Shown one piece after another: positions 19,556 to 27,955 of a stretch of DNA of 64,000 nt. Within the stretch, counting starts at the first letter, position 1. The number at the start of each line of letters is the position of its first letter. Made by a program: the position numbers and the translations under genes. Source of the DNA: Kitasatospora aureofaciens (GTDB taxonomy: Bacteria; Actinomycetota; Actinomycetes; Streptomycetales; Streptomycetaceae); the NCBI RefSeq assembly GCF_001188955.3, contig NZ_JPRF03000020.1, positions 95,406 through 159,405 on the forward strand, written 5' to 3'. The notes under the pieces were generated by a model. That model searched no databases. It saw only the letters and a list, made by a program, of their open reading frames with translations, and was not told where the DNA came from.

Positions 19556-20278
19556 TCAGCAGGAGATGTTGCCGCCGCCCACGTTCGTGCCCAGCACGCC
19601 GACGAACCTCTTGAACAGGTTGATCCGGTCGTTGCGCTCGTCCGGGTTCTTGCCGTTGCACTCGAGGTCGCCGTTGATGCTGCGGATGGTCTCGCCGAAG
19701 CCCTTGTTGTTGACGACGGCGTCGTGCGGGGTCATCGTCCCGGCGCCCTTCTGGCTGTCCCAGAACCAGAGGGCGGTCTTCCAGGCGACGGCCGGATCCT
19801 TCTCCACCTTGGCCGGGTCGTGCAGCAGGTCGATGTGCAGGGCGTCGCCCGCGGCCTTGTAGTTGAAGTTCCAGCTGATCTGGAGCGGCCCGCGCCCGTA
19901 GTACGCGCTCCTGCCCGCCGGGCAGCCGTACGGCTGGGTGGTGTCGCAGTAGTGGCCGTAGTTGGCGGTGTTCTGCTCGACGACGTACCTGAGGCCGCCG
20001 GTCTCGTGGCTGACGTTGGCGAGGAAGGCGGCCGCCTCGCGCTTGCGGGTGGCGCTGTCGCCGGTGGCGGCGAACTTGGGGTAGGCACTCAGGGCGTCGG
20101 TGAGGCCCTTGTACGTGTAGAAGGGGTTCCGGTTCGGGAACATCTGGTTGAACTGGGCTTCGCTGACCACGAAGGAGCCTGCGGCGGACGCCAAGGTGGC
20201 CGTCGGTCCGGTGAGGGCGATGGTACTCAGGACGGCGGCCGAGGCGACTGCGGAGAGGGCGCGGGAGAACGTCATCAT
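19556..20278 (-). CDS. Secreted GH19 chitinase (catalytic domain only)
   Basis: 240 residues. A signal peptide (about residues 1-33, ending near TLASAAG) leads directly into a family 19 lysozyme-like catalytic domain with SHETGG (general acid Glu92), YYGRGPLQISWNFNY and the C-terminal NDRINLFKRFVGVLG. It hydrolyses beta-1,4 N-acetylglucosamine chains with inversion. There is no chitin-binding domain, so it is the short streptomycete form. Cysteine pairs (CDTTQPYGC, and the final NISC) suggest disulfides. The ATG at 20278 follows GACTCCTGACGAGGAATG-type sequence with GAGGA as ribosome site. A DasR-type site lies about 90 bases upstream. Confidence 0.93.
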   Translation of the reverse strand: MMTFSRALSAVASAAVLSTIALTGPTATLASAAGSFVVSEAQFNQMFPNRNPFYTYKGLTDALSAYPKFAATGDSATRKREAAAFLANVSHETGGLRYVVEQNTANYGHYCDTTQPYGCPAGRSAYYGRGPLQISWNFNYKAAGDALHIDLLHDPAKVEKDPAVAWKTALWFWDSQKGAGTMTPHDAVVNNKGFGETIRSINGDLECNGKNPDERNDRINLFKRFVGVLGTNVGGGNISC

Positions 20279-20368
20279 TCCTCGTCAGGAGTCTTAGCTT
20301 GAGCGGTGCTTCGCTCTCGAAGCACCGGGGTTCATCGTGCTGGGCGGCGCCCGGGATCTGAACCTTTC

Positions 20369-20384
20369 CGAGGTCTAAACCACT
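20369..20384 (-). promoter_or_regulatory. dre-like DasR operator upstream of the chitinase
   Basis: The minus strand reads AGTGGTTTAGACCTCG. Compared with the known dre consensus ACTGGTCTAGACCACT it matches 12 of 16 positions, including the TGGT-TAGACC core. Streptomycete chitinase genes are commonly under the GntR-type repressor DasR, which responds to N-acetylglucosamine phosphates, so the match and position support control of the chitinase. Confidence 0.6.
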
Positions 20385-20506
20385 CGTACGGGTTGTATCC
20401 GATCGAAGAACCGGGACAGCTCGGACCGCAGGGTGATCATCCGCCAGTCCTACGCACCGGATAGCCTCGTCCGCGCACGAGCCGAGAGCGGACCGGGGGA
20501 CAGGGC

Positions 20507-22423
20507 ATGGCGCACACCGACGACGAGGGCGACGAGCGGCTGGCCGCCGAGGGCGAGGTGGCCGTGGCCCGGCTGGCGATCGACTCCGGGGACCTCGGCC
20601 ACGCCGCCGACCACCTCTCCGACGCGATCATCGCCGCCCCCCAGCTGCCCGAACTGCACGAGGCACTGGCGGAGTTGTGCGCCGCCGTCGGCGGCCCCGC
20701 CGCGGCCCGCGACCTGTTCCCGCTGGACGGCGAGGTCTACCTCGGCACCGTCGTCTGCCGCGCCCACGTGGAGGCCGCAGCCGGGGACTGGGACACCGCC
20801 GTCGGCCTGCTCGCCTCGGCGATCCAGTACGAGCCGGCCCGCCCGTGGGCGCACACCGCCTGGCTGGCCCGCGAGGACCTGCCCGCCCTGGTGGACCCGG
20901 ACGCCGTCGCCCAGGCGGTGGCCCGCGCCGCCGGTGCGCTGCCCGACCCGCTGCCCGCCGAACTGGTGGACACCGTAAGGCCCTTCGAACGTTTCGTGCG
21001 GGCTGTGACGGACCGCCACCCCGAGCACCCGCTGCTGCTGGCGATGGCCTCCGGCCTGACCCGCCGCTTCGGTGCCACCGCCCGCGCCGTCGAACTCGCC
21101 GAGCGGGCCCACCGGCTGGCTCCCGGCCACCTGCCCTCCGTGATGCTCGGCAACGCCCTGCGTGCCGACGGCCGCCCCGAGGAGGCGCTCACCGTCTGGG
21201 AGGCCGAACTCGCCCGGGTCGTGCCGGACGAGGGCAACTCCAGCAGCTACCTCGCCGTGGACGTCGCCGAGCTGTACGGCACCCTCGGCCGCCCCGCCGA
21301 GGGCCTGCCCTGGCTGGAGCGCGTCCTCGCCACCGAGCCCGACCACCCGAAGGCCGCCCCCGCCCTGCACGGGCTGCGCCACGCCGTCGACGGCGAAGCC
21401 GTCCACCTGCTCGCCCTCGCCGACCACCACCGCGACCACCCCGACCACGAGTACGCCCGGGACCTGCTGGAGCGGCTCAGCCACCGCGAGCCCTGGCTCG
21501 GCATGGTCCCCGGGACGTCCGAGGCAACCGTCAACCTGCTGCACCAGGTCCTGGCGGCGCCCGACACGGACCGAGACACCGAGATCGAGTGCGATGTCTC
21601 CACCGTCGAACCGCCCAGCTCACAGCTGGCCCTCCACCTCGCGTTGCCGCGCTGCACCGTCGTCTATCAGTCCATCGACAAACCCGACCCACGGCTCCCG
21701 CTGATCAAGACCTCCGCCGCGGTCTGGGCATGGGACGGCACCGACCCGAAGGCCGCCGTCGCGCCGCCCGCCCCGGAAAGCGCCGAACTCGTCCGCGCCA
21801 CCGCCGAGATCGTGTGGCCGACCATCCCGGCCGCCTACGACCACGCCGTGCGCCTCGCCGGCCTGTCGCTCGACGACCTGCTCGGCGCCCTGGTCCATCC
21901 TCCGCTGCCCCGCGAGGACGACCTCGGCCGGGCCCTGCTCGCCCACCAGCCCGAACTGTGGGTGCGCGCCGTCCAGGCCTTCGCCTGCCTCGGCATCGCC
22001 CACCACCGCACCGATCAGCCGTGGCCGGAGTCGGACCGCCGCCGGGTGTTGCTCGACCTGCTACTGGGACCGGAGGACTGGGTCGCCGAGGCGGCCGGAT
22101 TCGCGCTCGTCGCGATCGGCTGGACGCACCCGCAGGCCCGCGCCGACATCGCCACGCAGCTCCGGCGGCGGCTGCACTACAGCGTCGACGCCCGGCGGGT
22201 GCGCGTGGTGACGATCCTGCGCTCGGTCTGCCACCTGGTGCTCGCCGCGCCCTGGGTCACACCTGCCGACCGCGACCTCGCTCGGGCGGCCATCCGCGCG
22301 GAGGAGGCCGCTGACGGCCCGAAGTCCGAACCCCGGTCCGAACCCGAACCCCAGCCGGAGCCCGAACCGTCGCTCGAGCCGCGGCGCCCGGGATTCCTCG
22401 GGCGGCTTCTCGGCCGAGGCTGA
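20507..22423 (+). CDS. Large tetratricopeptide-repeat protein
   Basis: 638 residues, cytoplasmic, with no signal or membrane segment. The first 300 or so residues consist of helical TPR-like units: ALAELCAAVGGPAAARDLFP, WDTAVGLLASAIQYEPARPW, AVELAERAHRLAPGHLPSVM and GLPWLERVLATEPDHPKAAP. A middle/C-terminal all-helical region of unknown type follows, and then a tail of repeated Glu-Pro/Ser-Glu-Pro units ending in the basic segment RRPGFLGRLLGRG. It probably serves as a protein-protein scaffold. The ATG at 20507 has GGGGGACAGGG upstream and GATAGCCT, a good -10, about 45 bases before. It is a single-gene unit divergent from the chitinase. Confidence 0.8.
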   Translation: MAHTDDEGDERLAAEGEVAVARLAIDSGDLGHAADHLSDAIIAAPQLPELHEALAELCAAVGGPAAARDLFPLDGEVYLGTVVCRAHVEAAAGDWDTAVGLLASAIQYEPARPWAHTAWLAREDLPALVDPDAVAQAVARAAGALPDPLPAELVDTVRPFERFVRAVTDRHPEHPLLLAMASGLTRRFGATARAVELAERAHRLAPGHLPSVMLGNALRADGRPEEALTVWEAELARVVPDEGNSSSYLAVDVAELYGTLGRPAEGLPWLERVLATEPDHPKAAPALHGLRHAVDGEAVHLLALADHHRDHPDHEYARDLLERLSHREPWLGMVPGTSEATVNLLHQVLAAPDTDRDTEIECDVSTVEPPSSQLALHLALPRCTVVYQSIDKPDPRLPLIKTSAAVWAWDGTDPKAAVAPPAPESAELVRATAEIVWPTIPAAYDHAVRLAGLSLDDLLGALVHPPLPREDDLGRALLAHQPELWVRAVQAFACLGIAHHRTDQPWPESDRRRVLLDLLLGPEDWVAEAAGFALVAIGWTHPQARADIATQLRRRLHYSVDARRVRVVTILRSVCHLVLAAPWVTPADRDLARAAIRAEEAADGPKSEPRSEPEPQPEPEPSLEPRRPGFLGRLLGRG

Positions 22424-22458
22424 GTCCGCGCAGCCGCCTTCCGCCCGCGCGTCCCGGC

Positions 22459-22656
22459 CTACACCCCCGGCAGCGTCTCCTGCTCCACCTCGAACCGCGC
22501 GACCCGCTCCGCCGGATCGCGGCACTCCGGCCCCAGCCGCAGCATCCGCGACTCCGGGTCGTGCAGCGGCCGGTGGCAGCGCCGACAGGTCACCCGGGGG
22601 CGGAGCGCCCGGGTGGTGTCCGTACCGGGCAGCGGCTCCGGCTCAGGGCTGGTCAT
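22459..22656 (-). CDS. Small zinc-ribbon-like protein (DUF6011 type)
   Basis: 65 residues with one metal-binding knuckle: CRRCHRPLHDPESRMLRLGPEC gives Cys-x2-Cys plus a third Cys and nearby His, the DUF6011 pattern common in actinobacteria and their phages. The ATG at 22656 has no Shine-Dalgarno, but TACCGT lies exactly six bases upstream (22663-22668, minus strand), so the message may be leaderless. An upstream GTG at 22680 would add eight residues. It is convergent with the TPR gene (35 bases apart). Confidence 0.72.
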   Translation of the reverse strand: MTSPEPEPLPGTDTTRALRPRVTCRRCHRPLHDPESRMLRLGPECRDPAERVARFEVEQETLPGV

Positions 22657-22712
22657 GGGGAGACGGTAGCGGCCACGCACCGGTGAAGGGATCCCGTGAA
22701 AGGATCCTGCGC

Positions 22713-23480
22713 ATGGCCACGGACCGCAGCAGCGCAGGAGACCCGGCGCGCACCCTCGCCCTGCTCTGGGGGCTGACCGCCGAGGAGAAGCCCGGACGGC
22801 GCGGCCCGAAGCAGGCCCGTTCGACCGGTGAGATCGCCGCCACCGCCATCGCCCTGGCCGACGCCGAGGGCGTGGACGCCGTCACCATGCGCCGGGTCGC
22901 CCAGGAACTCGGGCTGTCCCCGATGGCGCTCTACACCTACGTGCCGGGCAAGGCCGAGCTGCTGGACCTGATGCTGGACACCGTCTACGCGACCATGCCC
23001 CGCACCGCCCCGGCCGACGACGGCTGGCGGGCCCGGGCCACCGCCGTCGCCGACGACAACCGGGCGCTGTTCCGCGCCCACCCGTGGGTCGCCGCCGTGT
23101 CCACCAGCCGCCCGCCGCTCGGCCCGGGCCTGATGGCCAAGTACGAGTACGAGCTGAGCGCCCTGGAGGGCACCGGCCTGCCCGACGTCGAGCTGGACGC
23201 CGCGCTGACCCACCTGCTGGGCTTCGTCCAGACCTGCGCCCGGATGGCCGCCGACGAGCGGGCCGCCCAGCAGGACAGCGCCCTGACCGACGCCCAGTGG
23301 TGGCAGGCCAACGCCGACCTGCTGGCCCGGGTCTTCGACCCCGAGCGCTACCCGGTCGCCGCCCGGGTCGGCGCCGCCGCCGGCGAGGCCCACGGCGGCG
23401 CGTACAGCCCGGACCACGCCTACGCCTTCGGCCTGGCCCGCGTCCTGGACGGGCTGGCCGCGCTGATCAGGGAGCGGTAG
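22713..23480 (+). CDS. TetR-family regulator with tetracycline-repressor-type C-terminus
   Basis: 255 residues. A 35-residue lead is followed by the HTH (STGEIAATAIALADAEGVDA, VTMRRVAQELGLSPMALYTY, VPGKAELLDLML; about residues 36-85), whose MALYTYV form belongs to the TetR_C_1 class. ATG 22713 is chosen because AAAGGA stands eight bases before it; the GTG at 22683 has no ribosome site. The 3' end overlaps the convergent HxlR gene by 14 bases. No transporter is adjacent, so the target is not evident. Confidence 0.88.
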   Translation: MATDRSSAGDPARTLALLWGLTAEEKPGRRGPKQARSTGEIAATAIALADAEGVDAVTMRRVAQELGLSPMALYTYVPGKAELLDLMLDTVYATMPRTAPADDGWRARATAVADDNRALFRAHPWVAAVSTSRPPLGPGLMAKYEYELSALEGTGLPDVELDAALTHLLGFVQTCARMAADERAAQQDSALTDAQWWQANADLLARVFDPERYPVAARVGAAAGEAHGGAYSPDHAYAFGLARVLDGLAALIRER

Positions 23481-23853
23481 GCCGCCCGTCGTACTCCTCG
23501 CGGGCCGCGACCACCGAACCCACCCGCTGCTCGGACCAGTGCGCGAGCGCCGCGACCAGCTCGGCCGCCTCCCGTCCGAGCGGCGTGAGGCTGTAGTCGA
23601 CCCTGGGGGGAATCACCGGGTGCGCCTCGCGCAGCACGAAGCCGTCCCGCTCCAGCGTCTGCAGGGTCTGCGCGAGCATCTTCTCGCTGACCCCCGACAC
23701 CCGTCGGCGCAGTTCGCTGAACCGGTAACCGCGCTCGCGCAGCGCACCGAGGACGAGCACGCCCCAGCGGCTGGTGACGTGCTCCAGCACACCCCGGGAC
23801 GGGCACATCCGGTCGAAGACGTTCGCCGGCGGTCCGCTCAGGCTCACCCGCAT
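23467..23853 (-). CDS. HxlR-family redox-sensing repressor (QorR/YodB-like)
   Basis: 128 residues with a winged helix: HVTSRWGVLVLGALRERGYR, FSELRRRVSGVSEKMLAQTL, LERDGFVLREAHPVIPPRVD and YSLTPLGREAAEL. ATG 23853 is chosen over that at 23868 because GGAGG stands eight bases before it. With that start the protein has a single cysteine, Cys17 (DRMCPSRG), the same position as the sensing Cys in Corynebacterium QorR as I recall it. Such proteins release DNA when the thiol is oxidised by diamide or quinones. It is divergent from the quinone reductase at 23967, its likely target, with a repeated operator between. Confidence 0.88.
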   Translation of the reverse strand: MRVSLSGPPANVFDRMCPSRGVLEHVTSRWGVLVLGALRERGYRFSELRRRVSGVSEKMLAQTLQTLERDGFVLREAHPVIPPRVDYSLTPLGREAAELVAALAHWSEQRVGSVVAAREEYDGRPTAP

Positions 23854-23871
23854 CTGACTTACCTCCATGCC

Positions 23872-23898
23872 AGTACCGTACTTTGAAGTGCGTACTTT
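23872..23898. promoter_or_regulatory. Operator repeats of the HxlR regulator
   Basis: GTACTTT occurs at 23878-23884 and 23892-23898, a 14-base phase. The first is part of the palindrome AGTAC-C-GTACT (23872-23882) and the second of AAGT-GCGT-ACTT (23886-23897). GTAC/ACTT half-sites in the divergent promoter region are the expected binding pattern of HxlR redox regulators. Confidence 0.7.
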
Positions 23899-23966
23899 CG
23901 AAAGGTTAGTGCCATCCCTAGGGTGAGTTGCGAGGCCAGAGGGTCACCCAGGAGAAGGAGCACCCC

Positions 23967-24815
23967 ATGTACGTCGTCACCGGAGCCACCGGCCAGCTCG
24001 GCCGCCTCGTCGTCGAAGGCCTGCTGGCCAGGGTCCCCGCGAGCGAGGTGGCGGTCGCCGTCCGTTCCGCCGGGAAGGCGACCGACCTGGCCGCGCGCGG
24101 GGTCGACGTCCGCGTGGTCGACTACGACGAGCCGCGGACCCTCGCCGGCGCCTTCGCCGCCGGCGACCGGGTGCTGCTGATCTCGGGCAGCGAGGTCGGC
24201 CGCCGCGTCCCGCAGCACCGGGCCGTGGTCGAGGCCGCCCGGACGGCCGGGGTCGCCCTGCTCGCCTACACGAGCATCCTCGGCACGGCGACCTTCCGGC
24301 TGGCCGAGGAGCACAAGGCGACCGAGGAGCTGATCCTGGCCTCCGGACTGCCGTACGCCTTCCTGCGCAACGGCTGGTACACCGAGAACTACCTGGCCGA
24401 CGCGGCCGGCACGGTGGCGCGCGGCGTGGTGCCGGGCAGCGCCGGGGACGGCCGGGTGGCCACCGCCCCGCGCCGGGACTACGCCGACGCGGCGGTCGCC
24501 GTCCTGCTGGACGGGAGCGAGCAGAACCGGGCCTACGAGCTGAGCGGCGACGCCGCCTGGAGCCTGCCCGAGCTCGCCGCCGAGCTGGCGAAGGCCTCCG
24601 GCGAGCCCGTCGGGCACCGCGACGTCACCCCGGCCGAGCACCTGGACGTCCTGGTCGGCGCCGGCCTGCCGCAGGGTTTCGCCGAGGCGCTGGTCGACGT
24701 GGACGCGGGCATCGCGCGCGGCGAGCTGGCCGGCACCCCGGGCGACCTCGCCCGGCTGATCGGCCGCCCGACCGTCCCGCTGGCGGAGTCCGTCCGTGCG
24801 GCGCTGGGTGCCTGA
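23967..24815 (+). CDS. NAD(P)H:quinone oxidoreductase, NmrA/QorB-like SDR
   Basis: 282 residues, atypical short-chain dehydrogenase. The nucleotide-binding motif GATGQLGRLV is at residues 6-15, with VRSAGK and VDYDEPRTLAGAFAAGDRVL following as in E. coli QorB (YtfG) and azoreductase-like NmrA proteins. LLAYTSILGTATFRLAEEHK replaces the classic Tyr-x3-Lys, and RNGWYTENYL is a family signature. It probably reduces quinones in two-electron steps for detoxification. The ATG at 23967 has GGAGAAGGAG upstream. Its control by the divergent single-Cys HxlR protein is strongly suggested by the shared operator. Confidence 0.88.
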   Translation: MYVVTGATGQLGRLVVEGLLARVPASEVAVAVRSAGKATDLAARGVDVRVVDYDEPRTLAGAFAAGDRVLLISGSEVGRRVPQHRAVVEAARTAGVALLAYTSILGTATFRLAEEHKATEELILASGLPYAFLRNGWYTENYLADAAGTVARGVVPGSAGDGRVATAPRRDYADAAVAVLLDGSEQNRAYELSGDAAWSLPELAAELAKASGEPVGHRDVTPAEHLDVLVGAGLPQGFAEALVDVDAGIARGELAGTPGDLARLIGRPTVPLAESVRAALGA

Positions 24816-24959
24816 GACAGCTCACCCGACCTGCGAGAACGCCGGTCCCGTCCAGCATTCAAGCAATGTCATGACCAAAATCCGGAAACGGAGATGACAG
24901 CCTGCCCTCCCGCCCGCTACCGTCGCCAGGACGACACGCGCGCGGGAGGGCACTCGGCC

Positions 24960-25964
24960 ATGCCACAGACAACCCAGCAGGACAGCGGCCGAGGCCTCTG
25001 GTACGGCATGGCGGCCTACGGGATCTGGGGGCTCTTCCCCCTCTTCTGGCCGCTGCTGGAGCCCGGCGCCGCCGACGACATCCTGGCCAACCGGATGGTC
25101 TGGTCCCTGGTCGCGGTGGCGCTGATGCTGGTCGCCCAGCGGCACTGGGGCTGGATACGCCCGCTGCTGCGCCAGCCCCGCCGGCTCGCCATGCTGGCCG
25201 GCGCGGCCACGGTGATCTCCGTCAACTGGGGCGTCTACATCTGGGCCGTCAACAGCGGCCACGTGGTGGAGACCAGCCTCGGCTACTTCATCAACCCGCT
25301 GGTCACCATCGGCTTCGGGGTCCTGGTGCTCAAGGAACGGCTGCGCGGCGCGCAGTGGACGGCCGTCGGCATCGGCGCCGCCGCCGTCGCGGTGCTGAGC
25401 GTCGCGTACGGGCAGCTGCCGTGGATCGCGCTCACCCTGGCGCTCTCCTTCGCCACCTACGGCCTGCTGAAGAAGCAGGTCGGGCTGAGCGGCCTGGAGA
25501 GCCTGGCCGCCGAGAGCGCCTTCATGTTCCCCTTCGCCCTCGGCTACCTGGTCTACCTGGAGGTCAGCGGGCGCGGCACCTTCGGGCACACGGTGGCCGG
25601 CTCGTACGGCTGGGGGCACTCCGGGCTGCTGATGCTCAGCGGGGTGATCACCGCGATCCCGCTGCTGTTCTTCGGCGCGGCCGCCGTCCGGGTGCCGCTG
25701 ACCGTGATGGGCCTGCTGCAGTACCTGGCGCCGGTGTTCCAGTTCCTGATCGGCGTCGCGGTGTTCCACGAGTCGATGCCACCGGCGCGCTGGGCCGGCT
25801 TCGCCCTGGTGTGGGCCGCCCTCGCGGTGCTCACCTGGGACGCGCTGCGCCAGGTGCGGGCCGACCGCGCCGGGCGGGCCGCGGCCGTGCCGCAGCCCGC
25901 CCCGACGACGACGGCCCCGGCGGCGGCTTCGGCCGCGGCCGCCAAGGAAGCCGTCACCAGCTGA
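24960..25964 (+). CDS. rarD: EamA-family transporter RarD
   Basis: 334-residue inner-membrane protein with ten hydrophobic segments in two EamA repeats. The RarD signature is clear: GLWYGMAAYGIWGLFPLFWP at the start, ANRMVWSLVAVALML, SVNWGVYIWAVNSGHVVETS, LGYFINPLVTIGFGVLVLKE and PLLFFGAAAVRVPLTVMGLL. The name comes from chloramphenicol-sensitivity studies; the substrate is unsettled. The ATG at 24960 has GGGAGGG ten bases upstream, and GCTACCGTC (24917-24925 region) looks like a -10. The last 40 residues are an Ala/Pro/Thr-rich cytoplasmic tail. Confidence 0.92.
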   Translation: MPQTTQQDSGRGLWYGMAAYGIWGLFPLFWPLLEPGAADDILANRMVWSLVAVALMLVAQRHWGWIRPLLRQPRRLAMLAGAATVISVNWGVYIWAVNSGHVVETSLGYFINPLVTIGFGVLVLKERLRGAQWTAVGIGAAAVAVLSVAYGQLPWIALTLALSFATYGLLKKQVGLSGLESLAAESAFMFPFALGYLVYLEVSGRGTFGHTVAGSYGWGHSGLLMLSGVITAIPLLFFGAAAVRVPLTVMGLLQYLAPVFQFLIGVAVFHESMPPARWAGFALVWAALAVLTWDALRQVRADRAGRAAAVPQPAPTTTAPAAASAAAAKEAVTS

Positions 25965-26004
25965 CGCCCCTCACCGGCTGGGACCGCCCACCGGCTGACG
26001 CCGC

Positions 26005-26880
26005 TCAGGCGCTGATGTCCCGGCTGCTGAACCGGGCCCAGGCCGCCGAGCCGAACACCGCGACGTAGGCGGCCTGCAACCCGAGGTCCTTCCACACCCC
26101 GTCCCAGTACATCGGCTCGCGCAGCAGGTCCGAGAAGCTCATCCAGTAGTGGGTGAACAGGAACGGCCGGACGGCGTCCAGCTGCGGGAAGGCGTCCAGG
26201 ATCTGCACCGTGATCACCAGCCCGACGGTCGCGGCCATCGCCGCGATGCCGCTGCCGGTGAGGGTGGAGACGAACAGCCCGATCGCCACCAGCCCGGCCA
26301 GCGAGACCGCGACCACCCCGGCCACCAGCACCGCCCGCAGCAGGGCGTCGGTGAAGCCGATGGTGTCCCCGGAGATCAGCGTGACCTCGCCGAGCGGGAA
26401 CAGGGTGGCGCCGGTGGCCAGCGCCGTCACCGCGACCGCCGCGGTGGCGGCCAGACAGAACACCAGCCCGGCGGTGAACTTCGCGGCCAGCAGCCTGGTC
26501 CGCCCGGCCGGGGCGACCAGCAGGTAGCGCAGCGTGCCGGTGGCCGCCTCGCCCGCCACCGAGTCCCCGGCGACCACGCCGACCGTCATCGGCAGGAAGA
26601 CCGGCAGGGCCACCGCCAGCGCGGTGAACACCAGGAACAGGCCGTTCTGGGTGGTCTGCGCGATGAAGCTCGGCGCCCCGCCGCCACCGCCGCGCGGACT
26701 GTCCGTGTTGAGCTTGACGATCACCCCGATCAGGATCGGCAGCGCCGCCAGGATGGCCAGCAGCACCTTGGTGCGCATCCGGCGGAAGGTCAGGTGCAGC
26801 TCGTTGCGGAACAGCGCCAGGAACCCGGACGTGGTCTGCGGCCGCCGGCCGGCCACCAGCACCGTCTCAGCCTGCGACAT
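26005..26880 (-). CDS. ABC-2 type transporter permease
   Basis: 291 residues with six membrane segments and the ABC-2 layout: a cytoplasmic basic start (FRNELHLTFRRMRTKVLLAI), a long first extracytoplasmic loop (GGGGGAPSFIAQTTQNG), and DSVAGEAATGTLRYLLVAPA with the conserved Glu and Gly-Thr-Leu before helix 3. It forms an exporter with the ATPase encoded just upstream, which it overlaps by 14 bases. The substrate is unknown. It is the last gene of the three-gene unit on this strand. Confidence 0.92.
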   Translation of the reverse strand: MSQAETVLVAGRRPQTTSGFLALFRNELHLTFRRMRTKVLLAILAALPILIGVIVKLNTDSPRGGGGGAPSFIAQTTQNGLFLVFTALAVALPVFLPMTVGVVAGDSVAGEAATGTLRYLLVAPAGRTRLLAAKFTAGLVFCLAATAAVAVTALATGATLFPLGEVTLISGDTIGFTDALLRAVLVAGVVAVSLAGLVAIGLFVSTLTGSGIAAMAATVGLVITVQILDAFPQLDAVRPFLFTHYWMSFSDLLREPMYWDGVWKDLGLQAAYVAVFGSAAWARFSSRDISA

Positions 26881-27952
26881 CGAAGCCCTCCCCGGTCAGC
26901 GCCACGAAGGCGTCCTCCAACGTGCCCCGCTCCAGCCCGAACCCGTGTACCCGGACCCCGGCCTCGACCAGCGCCGCGCACAGCTTGGGCAGCGCCTCGT
27001 CGACGCTCGCGCCCAGCTCGCCGTCCACCCGGCCCTCGCCCGGCACCAGCGCGCCCACCTGGTGGGCCGCCAGCACCTCGGCGGCCTGCGCCACGTCGGG
27101 GGTGCGGACCACCAGCCGGCCCTGCGCGCGGGCGGCCAGCTCGGTGACGGTGCCCTGCACCACCAGCCGGCCGCGGGACATCACCGCGGCGTGGGTGCAG
27201 ACCTGCTCGATCTCGTCCAGCAGGTGGGAGGAGAGGAACACCGTGGTGCCCTCCGCCGCGACCTCCCGGACCAGCGCCCGGATCTCCCGCATGCCCTGCG
27301 GGTCCAGGCCGTTGGTCGGCTCGTCCAGTACCAGCAGTTCGCGCGGCTGCAGCAGTGCGGCGGCCAGGCCCAGACGCTGCTTCATGCCCAGCGAGTAGGC
27401 GCGGGCCTTCTTGCCTGCGGCGGCGCTCAGCCCGACCCGCTCCAAGGCGGCCTCGACCCGTTCGCGTCGGGTGCGCGGGTCGGCGGTCGGGTCGGCGGCG
27501 TCGAAACGGACCAGGTTGTCCCGGCCGGACAGGAAGCCGTACAGGGCCGGGCCCTCGATCAGCGCGCCCACCCGGGGCAGCACGGTGGCGACGGACTGCG
27601 GCATCGACTCGCCGAGCACGGTGGCCGTGCCGGAAGTGGGGGCGATCAGGCCCATCAGCATCCGGATGGTGGTGGTCTTGCCGGAGCCGTTGGGCCCGAG
27701 GAAGCCGAAGACGGAGCCGCGCGGGACGGTCAGGTCCAGGCCGTCGACGGCGAGCTGGCCGCCGCGGAAGCGCTTGGTCAGGCCGCGGGTCCTGATCACG
27801 TCGTCGGCCGGGGCACCGGAGGTCCGGGAGGCACCGGAGGTGCGGGAGGCAAGGGGAGCGGGGGTGGCGGAAGGAACGGGGGCCGGGCGCGACGCGGCGC
27901 CCGGGCCCCCGGCCGACTCCGTAACGTCCCCCGTTACGGGAGTCTCGGTCAT
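26867..27952 (-). CDS. ABC transporter ATP-binding protein
   Basis: 361-residue ATPase of an ABC-2 exporter. Walker A is GPNGSGKTTT, the signature is YSLGMKQRLGLAAALL, Walker B is LLVLDEPTNGLDP, and the H-loop His lies in FLSSHLLDEIEQV. The first 50 residues are a Pro/Ala/Ser-rich leader not found in most relatives, with a short repeated RTSGA unit. The C-terminal 80 residues (GRLVVRTPDVAQAAEVLAAH) are the usual DrrA-like extension. The ATG at 27952 lies four bases past the LolA-like gene's stop, so the three genes are cotranscribed. The cargo is unknown. Confidence 0.93.
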   Translation of the reverse strand: MTETPVTGDVTESAGGPGAASRPAPVPSATPAPLASRTSGASRTSGAPADDVIRTRGLTKRFRGGQLAVDGLDLTVPRGSVFGFLGPNGSGKTTTIRMLMGLIAPTSGTATVLGESMPQSVATVLPRVGALIEGPALYGFLSGRDNLVRFDAADPTADPRTRRERVEAALERVGLSAAAGKKARAYSLGMKQRLGLAAALLQPRELLVLDEPTNGLDPQGMREIRALVREVAAEGTTVFLSSHLLDEIEQVCTHAAVMSRGRLVVQGTVTELAARAQGRLVVRTPDVAQAAEVLAAHQVGALVPGEGRVDGELGASVDEALPKLCAALVEAGVRVHGFGLERGTLEDAFVALTGEGFDVAG

Positions 27953-27955
27953 CCG

